Positions 1 to 5,492 of a stretch of DNA of 6,890 nucleotides are shown piece by piece; the first letter of the stretch is position 1, and each line of letters starts with the position of its first letter. The notes under the pieces are model-generated. The model was given only the letters and a program-made list of their open reading frames with translations, searched no databases and had not been told where the DNA came from. The DNA is from Trueperella sp. (GTDB taxonomy: Bacteria; Actinomycetota; Actinomycetes; Actinomycetales; Actinomycetaceae), in assembly GCA_012727825.1 (NCBI GenBank), contig JAAYGH010000344.1:1-6890 (forward strand), in the 5' to 3' direction. The position numbers and the translations under genes were made by a program.

Positions 1-185
1 ACCTAGAGGTGCCCGGGGCGGATGCGTTCGCACCGATGATCCCCTTCGATTGGGAAACGGTCGAATCGGATCCAGATCGTGGCTGGCACATGGCCGAAAA
101 TGGCGTGCGTTACCGTATGACGATCTACCGGAAGAAGCGCTCCGGCTTCCCCGGCCCGCTAGCTGAGTCCCCGCAGGACCGCTAA
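1..185 (+). CDS. folA: Dihydrofolate reductase, C-terminal fragment (5' end outside window)
   Basis: The reading frame is open from base 3 to the TAA at 183-185 and gives about 60 residues; the start lies upstream of the window. The visible part contains DAFAP followed by a Trp-Glu, then GWH and GVRYRMTIYRKKR. This matches the end of actinobacterial dihydrofolate reductases, where an acidic loop and a G-x-x-YRF/YRM-x-x-Y-x-R strand close the protein. The enzyme reduces dihydrofolate to tetrahydrofolate with NADPH in the cytoplasm and feeds thymidylate and purine synthesis. The last 15 or so residues after the RKKR form a short Pro/Ser/Gly tail. The catalytic N-terminal residues cannot be seen, so the call rests on the C-terminal signature only. 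It converges on the FMN reductase gene, with 33 bp between the stops. Confidence 0.72.
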   Translation, partial: LEVPGADAFAPMIPFDWETVESDPDRGWHMAENGVRYRMTIYRKKRSGFPGPLAESPQDR

Positions 186-218
186 GAACGCAGGGCTTGG
201 CACGGGTGTGTGCGGCGA

Positions 219-884
219 TCAGCCAAACAGTTCATCCATCGATTTGAAATCGTCGAAGAGCTCTCGGGCCGCATCGACGTCTGGCGTGGACCGGTCAGCA
301 ACCGTTGCCTGCTCTGCCTCGGGTGTGCCACGTTCACTCGAAGACGAGCCTCCCACGATCGCCGCAAGCTCCTTGGCGAGGCGGCGGATGCGCCCGGTGA
401 GGCTGGAACCGCCTGATGGGTCCGAGTCCGAAGCATGCGCACCGAAATCCTCAGTTGCCGCGAACACGGCGGTAGGCGCGGTGATCGCATGCAGGTAGGT
501 GAACATCGGGCGGATGGCGTGCTCGGTAACGAGTGAGTGCCGCGGGGTACCACCAGTTGCACCGATCGCCACCGGCTTATCTCGTAATGCCCCGTCGGGA
601 AGTACGTCGAAGAACGTTTTAAACAGACCCGAGTAGGAAGCGTTGTAGGTGGGCGTGACAGCGATGACGACGTCGGCATGAGCGACCTCGTCGAACGCAC
701 TTTCGAGAGCCTGAGATGGAAATCCGGTCAGCAGATTATCGGTCATCGCGTGCGCGAGTTCGCGTAGCGACACGTGAACGATCTGCCCACCTAGCTCAGC
801 CGCGACGGCGTCGCCGATGGCTTGTCCAAGCTGCTGAGTTGACGAACTTTCCGAAAGCGAGGCTGAAACAATCGCAATGCGCAC
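219..884 (-). CDS. NAD(P)H-dependent FMN reductase, LLM-partnered (CE1759-like)
   Basis: This 221-residue protein has a flavodoxin-like fold. An N-terminal beta strand and phosphate loop (SASLSESSST, about residues 7-16) is followed by the flavin-binding segment PTYNASYSGLFKTFFD (78-93) and GATGGTPRHSL (108-118). These are hallmarks of the NADPH-dependent FMN reductase family. Such enzymes make free FMNH2 for a partner monooxygenase. The next gene upstream is a luciferase-like monooxygenase, and the pair resembles the actinobacterial CE1758/CE1759 families. The start is GTG at 884-882, sharing its first base with the upstream TAG stop (TAGTG). GGAGGG at 896-891, six bases away, supports this start and implies translational coupling. 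Residues from about 178 onward form a Ser/Glu/Asp-rich tail ending in an acidic helix, outside the catalytic core. The physiological partner and electron donor preference are inferred. Confidence 0.9.
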   Translation of the reverse strand: MRIAIVSASLSESSSTQQLGQAIGDAVAAELGGQIVHVSLRELAHAMTDNLLTGFPSQALESAFDEVAHADVVIAVTPTYNASYSGLFKTFFDVLPDGALRDKPVAIGATGGTPRHSLVTEHAIRPMFTYLHAITAPTAVFAATEDFGAHASDSDPSGGSSLTGRIRRLAKELAAIVGGSSSSERGTPEAEQATVADRSTPDVDAARELFDDFKSMDELFG

Positions 885-2083
885 TATTTACCCTCCACCT
901 TGCCAATGAGGTTATGAGCATGTTTCACGGATGCTCCAACGGTGTCCTGCTGCTTGTAGAAGGATGCACCGGTCACATCATCAACCGCAACCCTATGCTC
1001 CTTTGGTTCCTGCAAGCCGCGGGCCGCCCGCCGTAACTCGTGAGTGGGAGCCTGCGGAACTCCCTCGGGGCGCAGGGATTCGAATTCTTTACGCATGACC
1101 GGCACGATCTCACCCAGGAGGTCGAGTTGTTCGAGAACTGCCTTGAGTGGCAGACCTGCGTGATCAATGAGGTACATCTGGCGCTGATAGTCACCCACGT
1201 CCTCGCGGAAAGCCAAAGTACGATCAATGACTTCTTGCGGCGAGCCGACGGTTAACGGAGTTTGGGAAGTGAAATCTTCCATTGATGGCCCGTGACCATA
1301 CACCGGCGCGTTATCAAAGTACGGGCGGAACTCCCGCTTAGCTGTCTGCGAATCTCTTGCCATGTAGAACTGCCCGCCAAGGCCAACGATCGCCTGCGCG
1401 GCGGTGCCGTGCTTGTAGTGTTCGAAACGTTGGCGGTACAGCGCGATCATCCGCTTTGTGTGGCTCATCGGCCAAAAGATGTTGTTGTGGAAGAAGCCAT
1501 CGCCATAGTAGGCGGCCTGTTCGGCAATTTCGGGTGACCTTATTGAGCCGTGCCACACGAACGGCGCGATGCCGTCAAGTGGGCGTGGCGTGGACGTGAA
1601 GCCACGCAGCGGCGTACGGAATTTGCCCTCCCAATCGACTTCGTCTTCGCCCCACAGACGCCGTAACAACGCGTAATTCTCGATCGCCAACGGGATGCCT
1701 TGGCGGATATCCTGACCAAACCACGGGTAGACGGGTCCGGTATTTCCACGTCCCATCATCACATCTATGCGCCCATCAGATAGGTGCTGAAGCATCGCAT
1801 AGTCCTCGGCGATCTTGACTGGATCGTTCGTGGTGATGAGGGTCGTGGCGGTCGACAGAAGGATGTTCTTCGTCTCGGCTGCGATGTAGGCGAGTGTGGT
1901 GGTCGGGGATGAGGAAAAGAACGGCGGGTTGTGGTGCTCTCCGATCGCGTAGACGTCGAGGCCCACCGCTTCCGCGTGTTTGGCGATCGTAACCGATGCC
2001 TTAATACGCTCGTTTTCCGAGGGCGTTTTACCCGTTGTCGGGTCTGTCGTCACATCAGATACTGAAAAAATTCCAAACTGCAT
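884..2083 (-). CDS. FMN-dependent luciferase-like monooxygenase (CE1758-like)
   Basis: This 399-residue protein is a bacterial luciferase-like flavin monooxygenase with a TIM barrel. Visible signatures are the N-terminal strand MQFGIFSVSD, the EHH motif (49-51) after AEAVGLDVYAIG, the TTLITTNDP segment (80-88), LSDGRIDVMMGRG (101-113), the GSIRSPEIAEQAAYYGDGFF segment (179-198) and TVGSPQEVIDRTL (278-290). The enzyme uses FMNH2 and O2 to oxidise an organic substrate; FMNH2 should come from the downstream reductase. The start ATG at 2083 has AAGGA (2095-2091) seven bases upstream. The gene sits 30 bp after the VOC gene and overlaps the reductase start by one base, so the three are probably one transcript. 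The barrel appears to end near residue 340, and the last 60 residues are a charged extension. The substrate is unknown; related LLM proteins act on sulfonates, alkanes, chelators or aromatics. Confidence 0.92.
   Translation of the reverse strand: MQFGIFSVSDVTTDPTTGKTPSENERIKASVTIAKHAEAVGLDVYAIGEHHNPPFFSSSPTTTLAYIAAETKNILLSTATTLITTNDPVKIAEDYAMLQHLSDGRIDVMMGRGNTGPVYPWFGQDIRQGIPLAIENYALLRRLWGEDEVDWEGKFRTPLRGFTSTPRPLDGIAPFVWHGSIRSPEIAEQAAYYGDGFFHNNIFWPMSHTKRMIALYRQRFEHYKHGTAAQAIVGLGGQFYMARDSQTAKREFRPYFDNAPVYGHGPSMEDFTSQTPLTVGSPQEVIDRTLAFREDVGDYQRQMYLIDHAGLPLKAVLEQLDLLGEIVPVMRKEFESLRPEGVPQAPTHELRRAARGLQEPKEHRVAVDDVTGASFYKQQDTVGASVKHAHNLIGKVEGK
885..900 (-). promoter_or_regulatory. Ribosome binding site deciding the GTG start of the FMN reductase
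   Basis: On the minus strand GGAGGG occupies 896-891, with a six-base spacer (taaata) before GTG at 884-882. The site lies inside the last codons of the monooxygenase gene. The TAG stop and GTG start share one base, which favours termination-reinitiation and near-stoichiometric production of the two partners. Confidence 0.75.
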
Positions 2084-2113
2084 AGTTCTTTCCTTCGATT
2101 CTTGGGTGGTCGA

Positions 2114-2998
2114 TTAGGCGGCAGAAACGAATGTCAATTCGTTGTTCCACGGATCTTTGACGACGACGTTCTGACCGTCGTCGTGACCGCCGGTGACGGC
2201 TAGGATGCGTTCCACTTCGGCCCGCGTGGGCACAACGATCGTTGCGCGGCCAAGGCCGAGCGACGGCGTGCGCGGGCCTGCACCCGCGGAATTCCACGTA
2301 TTCATGGCCATGTGGTGGTGGTAGCCGCCCGCGGAGACAAACAGTGCGGAATTGCGCAGGGTTGCGGTCATATCGAAGCCGAGCGTGTCGACGTAGAACG
2401 TGCGCGCGGTCGGGATGTCCCCGACCTGGAGGTGCACGTGCCCGAGTACGGATTTGTCTCGCTTCGTAGAGGTCTTACCGGTGAATTCGGAAGCGTGTTC
2501 GGCGATGAACTGATTCGGATCGATGTACTCGGTGGTCATATAAACCTGGCCGTTCGTCCATGTCCACTGATCACGGGGGCGATCAATGTACAGCTCAATG
2601 CCGTTACCTTCAGGATCGTCAAGATAGAACGCCTGGCTCACGTGGTGATCCCCCGAGCCCGTATACAGGTGTGACGCTTGGCGCGCAATCCTCACAACGG
2701 CTGCTGCCAAATGCTCAGCGGACTCAAACAGTATCGCCGTGTGATACAAGCCTGCGCTTCCCTCTGGCCTGATTGGCAGCGACTTGTCCTCCCGAAGCTC
2801 GACGAGCGGGACGTCGAGAAGTCCGGCCTCGCCGGACCGGCCAAGAACCGCGATGTTTGAATCGACGAGGATATCAAGGCCGATGACCTCGTGGTAGAAA
2901 TTCTTCATCAGGTTCAGATCACGCACATCGAGCACAACCTGCCCCATATGAGTATCGGACGCGAGGCGTGATGCATTGTTTTGGATTGGGGTGGACAT
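2114..2998 (-). CDS. Two-module VOC protein, CatE-like (catechol 2,3-dioxygenase type)
   Basis: This 294-residue protein carries two vicinal-oxygen-chelate modules. Module 1 (about 16-140) runs from HMGQVVLDVRDL through LYHTAIL to FYLDDPEGNGIELYIDRPRDQW, a pattern shared with Bacillus CatE-type proteins. Module 2 (about 184-294) starts with GHVHLQVGD and continues through GGYHHHMAMNTW to WNNELTFV. By family comparison the metal ligands should be His187, a His in the 227-229 cluster and Glu287; all are present, so module 2 looks catalytically competent. Family members are Fe(II) extradiol ring-cleavage dioxygenases or quinone/catechol detoxification proteins in the cytoplasm. The ATG at 2998 is preceded by GGAGG (3007-3003) with a short four-base spacer. 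It is the first gene of the operon with the monooxygenase and FMN reductase. Ring cleavage activity is inferred; other VOC reactions are possible. Confidence 0.85.
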   Translation of the reverse strand: MSTPIQNNASRLASDTHMGQVVLDVRDLNLMKNFYHEVIGLDILVDSNIAVLGRSGEAGLLDVPLVELREDKSLPIRPEGSAGLYHTAILFESAEHLAAAVVRIARQASHLYTGSGDHHVSQAFYLDDPEGNGIELYIDRPRDQWTWTNGQVYMTTEYIDPNQFIAEHASEFTGKTSTKRDKSVLGHVHLQVGDIPTARTFYVDTLGFDMTATLRNSALFVSAGGYHHHMAMNTWNSAGAGPRTPSLGLGRATIVVPTRAEVERILAVTGGHDDGQNVVVKDPWNNELTFVSAA

Positions 2999-3038
2999 GA
3001 GACCTCCAGGAGTGAGCGGTCAGGATCTTGTTGGTTCC

Positions 3039-3067
3039 AGTTTAAAATACTTTAGTTGAATTTTCAA
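3039..3067 (-). promoter_or_regulatory. Probable promoter of the VOC-monooxygenase-reductase operon
   Basis: Reading the minus strand, TTGAAA at 3067-3062 (five of six to TTGACA) is followed after exactly 17 bases by TAAACT at 3044-3039 (four of six to TATAAT). This places transcription start near 3032, about 34 bases before the VOC ATG. The region is AT-rich relative to its surroundings. The -35 box lies inside the palindrome TTGAATTTTCAA (3056-3067), so a repressor bound there would block the promoter. Confidence 0.6.
3041..3067. promoter_or_regulatory. Candidate operator: AT-rich dyads over the operon promoter
   Basis: Two overlapping symmetries are visible. TTGAA-TT-TTCAA at 3056-3067 is a perfect palindrome (apart from the centre it is five paired bases on each side). 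TTTAAAAT (3041-3048) and ATTTTCAA (3060-3067) form an imperfect inverted repeat, seven of eight bases, with 11 bases between. Both fall between the -35 and -10 boxes. MarR- or HxlR-type repressors often use AT-rich dyads of this kind in operons for quinone or catechol response, but no such regulator gene is in the window, so the binding protein is unknown. Confidence 0.35.
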
Positions 3068-3139
3068 TCACGACAGTGTGGGCTTGGTAATATCCGGCGG
3101 CGACGCGGCAGGAATCGAGACACCCGCCCCCGCAGTCAT

Positions 3140-3234
3140 GCGACACGGGCCAAACAAAGTGTCGCTAACTGGCTCGAGGTCCAGCCTTTCGCGTTGAAAT
3201 TGAGAGCGTCTTGGCGTAGATTTCTTAGCGACAC
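3140..3234. repeat. 10-bp perfect inverted repeat enclosing a plus-strand promoter, plus a third partial copy
   Basis: GTGTCGCTAA at 3159-3168 is the exact reverse complement of TTAGCGACAC at 3225-3234, with 56 bases between. A third, shorter copy GCGACAC at 3140-3146 can pair with 3159-3165 to form a seven-base stem with a 12-base loop. The right arm falls on the predicted transcription start of the DUF454 gene. The arrangement suits either a pair of operator half-sites or alternative RNA stems if a transcript starts further upstream. Confidence 0.5.
3194..3222 (+). promoter_or_regulatory. Probable promoter of the DUF454 gene
   Basis: TTGAAA at 3194-3199 is followed after 17 bases by TAGATT at 3217-3222 (four of six to TATAAT). 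Transcription would begin near 3229, giving a leader of about 22 bases that includes the AGGA ribosome binding site at 3239-3242. An alternative is an extended -10 at 3085-3093 (TGG then TAATAT), without a recognisable -35, which would give a leader of about 150 bases. Confidence 0.45.
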
Positions 3235-3251
3235 CTATAGGACGGATTCTG

Positions 3252-3686
3252 ATGATCATCGTGCGGCCAATCTTCACTGTCCTTGGATTAATCTTTTTTG
3301 GGCTTGGCTTCGTTGGCATGTTCTTGCCCATCCTTCCCACAGTTCCCTTCTGGCTCCTGTCCGCCGCCTGCCTCATGCGTGGATCGGCTCGGCTCTACGA
3401 ATGGCTCATGACTCACCCGCAATATGGCGAGTACATTTACCAGTACCGCGAGGCAAAAGCGATCTCAACGGGCACGAAGGTCATCGCTATCGGCACACTC
3501 TGGGCCGGCATCATACTGTCAATCTGGGTCCTTCCGGTGATGGCCGTCAAGATTTTCCTTGCCGGGATAGCCACGGCAGTGACCGTCTATCTCGCCAGCC
3601 TCACCACCCTCCAACCCGGCGACCTCACCGAGGCACGCAGCTCCTATGCGGACTTCATCCATACCGAGTTCGGCCGCAAAGTTTAG
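3252..3686 (+). CDS. DUF454 (YbaN-like) small inner-membrane protein
   Basis: This 144-residue protein is hydrophobic and has the DUF454 signature. Helix 1 (about 5-24, LGLIFFGLGFVGMFLP) leads into LPILPTVPFWLLSAACLMRGS (26-46), matching the LP-x-LPT-x-PF-x-LLAA core of E. coli YbaN. A soluble stretch (47-70) with the conserved LYEWLMTHPQYGEYIYQYRE pattern follows, then two more membrane helices (about 76-93 and 95-115). A hydrophilic C-terminal tail (116-144) ends the protein. The length is close to the family's usual 115-150 residues. No biochemical function is established for the family. The ATG at 3252 has AGGA at 3239-3242, nine bases upstream. It is divergent from the VOC operon and lies 47 bp before the uridylyltransferase gene on the same strand, so the two may be cotranscribed, though a functional link is not shown. 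Confidence 0.88.
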   Translation: MIIVRPIFTVLGLIFFGLGFVGMFLPILPTVPFWLLSAACLMRGSARLYEWLMTHPQYGEYIYQYREAKAISTGTKVIAIGTLWAGIILSIWVLPVMAVKIFLAGIATAVTVYLASLTTLQPGDLTEARSSYADFIHTEFGRKV

Positions 3687-3720
3687 ACACACAAGCCCGC
3701 CCGATAACCCCGCAAACACG

Positions 3721-3736
3721 TACAGTAGACGATATG
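3721..3736 (+). promoter_or_regulatory. Probable leaderless start of the uridylyltransferase gene
   Basis: TACAGT at 3721-3726 matches the TAnnnT form of actinobacterial -10 boxes and ends seven bases before the ATG at 3734, so transcription would begin at or next to the start codon. No purine-rich ribosome binding site is visible in the 20 bases upstream. No clear -35 is present at the usual spacing. Together this suggests a leaderless transcript, possibly in addition to readthrough from the DUF454 gene. Confidence 0.5.
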
Positions 3737-5071
3737 GCTACAAGGTTTTCGCAATCGTTGGCTCGAACAGAAGAAAAGATGGCTGCAGCCGGGGCAAGCG
3801 ATCTTGCCATTCGCTCAATGCGTCACTACTTCCTCAAGGCCGCCGATGGCGCCACTGGCTACATGCCAGAGTCCACTATCGAGCCGCTCGAGAACGTTAC
3901 GATGCTGGGCGAGACGCGATCAACGATCGATGACCAAAGCGATGCGCTAGACCAAACCGTGATCCTCAAATTGAATGGCGGACTTGGCACATCAATGGGG
4001 ATGAACCATGCAAAATCGCTGCTCACGGTGCGTGATGGAATGTCTTTTCTCGACATCATCGTCCAGCAAGTTCGGTTTGCCCGTCAGACATACGGCGCAC
4101 GCCTCCCACTGATCTTCATGAACTCGTTTCGGACCCAGGCGGACACGCTTGAGAACGTGCCAAGCGACATCGCCGTCGCCGACCTGCCACTTGATTTCAT
4201 TCAGGGCATGCAGCCAAAGCTGGCCGCGGATACATTGGAACCGGTCGAGTGGCCAGCACATCCCGAACTCGAGTGGTATCCGCCCGGACACGGCGATATC
4301 TACACCGTCCTCCAAGAGCGCGATATCATCCGCCAACTCCTAGACCACGGCTATCGGTATATGTCGACCTCAAATGCGGATAATTTAGGCGCGTTTCCAT
4401 CGCCTGAGTTGGCTGGATGGTTTGCCGCGTCAGGGGCGCCGTTTGCAATGGAGGTGGCGACTCGCACCAAGGCAGATAACAAGGGTGGGCACCTGGCACG
4501 TCGGGTTAGCGATGGCCGGATTGTTCTTCGCGAGGTCGCACAAACGCCGTTGGACGACATGGATGCATTCACTGATGAGACTAAGCACCGCTTTTTCAAT
4601 ACGAACAACCTATGGTTCAACCTCGAAGCACTCGACCAGTTGCTGAAGGCGGGCGATGGCATTGCGGGCTTGCCGCTCATCGTGAACCATAAAACGGTGG
4701 ATCCGGCAGATCCTACCTCGCCACCCGTAATACAACTAGAAACGGCGATGGGAGCAATCATTGAACAGTTCGACGGCGCGCAGGCGATCCTCGTCCCTCG
4801 CACACGCTTCCTTCCGGTGAAGAATACTCAAGACCTCTTCTTGGTACGATCAAACGCCTTTGAATTCGGCGTGGATGGCGTGCCACGAGGGGTCATGGAC
4901 CCGATGCCGTCAATTCACCTAGATCCAACGTACTTCCGAAATATTGCCGATTTTGAAGAGCGCGTTATTGCGATACCGAACGTTCGTGAACTGGAGTCCC
5001 TCACCGTGGCGGGCGACGTTCGAATCAATACTGACTCGCAATTGCGTGGCGTCGTCACCCTCACTACCTAA
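3734..5071 (+). CDS. UTP-glucose-1-phosphate uridylyltransferase, UGP (eukaryote-like) family
   Basis: This 445-residue enzyme makes UDP-glucose from UTP and glucose 1-phosphate in the cytoplasm, supplying glycosylation, glycogen or cell-envelope sugars and galactose use. It belongs to the eukaryote-like UGP family, not the short bacterial GalU family. Motifs in order are the nucleotide-binding loop ILKLNGGLGTSMG (77-89) with Lys94 after it, PPGHGD (183-188), SNADNLGA (213-220), NTNNLW (289-294), NHKTVDP (318-324), QLETAMGA (334-341) and VPRTRFLPVKNTQDL (354-368). The C-terminal end carries a left-handed beta-helix-type segment (about 395-445). All catalytic-core motifs appear intact. The frame stays open for 226 codons upstream, but family similarity begins at the ATG at 3734 (KMAAAG...GATGYMPESTIEPL follows), and the upstream part overlaps the DUF454 gene in another frame. 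Bifidobacteria and related actinobacteria carry this type. Confidence 0.95.
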   Translation: MATRFSQSLARTEEKMAAAGASDLAIRSMRHYFLKAADGATGYMPESTIEPLENVTMLGETRSTIDDQSDALDQTVILKLNGGLGTSMGMNHAKSLLTVRDGMSFLDIIVQQVRFARQTYGARLPLIFMNSFRTQADTLENVPSDIAVADLPLDFIQGMQPKLAADTLEPVEWPAHPELEWYPPGHGDIYTVLQERDIIRQLLDHGYRYMSTSNADNLGAFPSPELAGWFAASGAPFAMEVATRTKADNKGGHLARRVSDGRIVLREVAQTPLDDMDAFTDETKHRFFNTNNLWFNLEALDQLLKAGDGIAGLPLIVNHKTVDPADPTSPPVIQLETAMGAIIEQFDGAQAILVPRTRFLPVKNTQDLFLVRSNAFEFGVDGVPRGVMDPMPSIHLDPTYFRNIADFEERVIAIPNVRELESLTVAGDVRINTDSQLRGVVTLTT

Positions 5072-5492
5072 ATCAGCGATACCGGCCGAGTGACCCCTTC
5101 AGTTAAAGACGGGCGAACCTGAAAAACGTTGCAAAATTCGCATTTATTTATGCAAGAAAAAACTCTTCTCGCTGGTCAAGAGGTTATTCGGCAATGGTGC
5201 CTTTTCGCGATACCGAGATTCCGTTTCACGCTCCACATTTGAGTTATTCTACATTACCGGTCGTTGACAACTGTTGGCTGAAAGTTGGTGAGTCTTTCCG
5301 CCACAGACACGCATGCAACGGCCTCGCCAGAAGTTACATGTGAGCTCTCCGCTTCGCAGTGTGACTTGAGCCAGCGTCTATGACGCTGCTCGTAGGGGGT
5401 GGCGAAGTTCGGCCCGGCATTGCGCCGGGCCGAACCTTTGAACCAGTGTCATATTGCAGAGGGGCACCGCTCCCATCGGCGTCCGGGGCACC
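5072..5492. other. 421-bp intergenic region between convergent genes; no gene seen
   Basis: No convincing coding frame or known RNA is visible. The first part (about 5100-5260) is clearly more AT-rich than the flanking genes. It holds a weak five-base stem (CTCTT 5163-5167 with AAGAG 5178-5182) which, on the minus strand, is followed by a run of six T (5162-5157). There is an isolated perfect TTGACA at 5264-5269 without a matching -10 box. Nearer the permease gene is a seven-base stem with a three-base loop (5372-5378 with 5382-5388), the strong hairpin annotated separately, and a direct repeat GGGGCACC at 5461-5468 and 5485-5492. No strong terminator is seen immediately after the uridylyltransferase stop. 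Confidence 0.6.
5407..5435 (-). terminator. Strong hairpin, probable terminator of the ABC permease gene
   Basis: GTTCGGCCCGGC (5407-5418) and GCCGGGCCGAAC (5424-5435) form a perfect 12-base stem with the five-base loop ATTGC. It lies 57 bases beyond the permease stop at 5493. No long T run follows on either strand (TTCGCC on minus, CTTTG on plus), a common state in actinobacterial terminators. Being symmetric, it could also stop transcripts coming from the uridylyltransferase side. Confidence 0.65.

Noticed and set aside
197..226. TTGGC/GCCAA stem between the convergent dihydrofolate reductase and FMN reductase stops as a terminator
   Set aside because: Only five base pairs with a 20-base loop and no T run; too weak to call.
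182..700. 172-codon minus-strand frame overlapping the FMN reductase
   Set aside because: The composition is Ser/Arg/Pro-rich and has no recognisable domain. It lies in another frame of a gene with clear FMN reductase motifs.
3137..3197. Possible 19-codon leader peptide (ATG at 3138) upstream of the DUF454 gene
   Set aside because: No ribosome binding site, no amino-acid run suggesting attenuation, and the likelier promoter lies downstream of its start.
3056..3733. In-frame 226-codon open stretch that would extend the uridylyltransferase to 671 residues
   Set aside because: It overlaps the DUF454 gene in a different frame, is rich in Arg/His/Pro without domain features, and UGP family similarity begins right after the ATG at 3734.
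5163..5182. CTCTT/AAGAG stem with minus-strand T run as a terminator
   Set aside because: Five-base stem with a 10-base loop, and it lies over 300 bases past the permease stop beyond a far stronger hairpin; noted only in the intergenic entry.
5264..5269. Perfect TTGACA as a plus-strand promoter
   Set aside because: No acceptable -10 box at 16-18 bases downstream and no gene on that strand before the window end.
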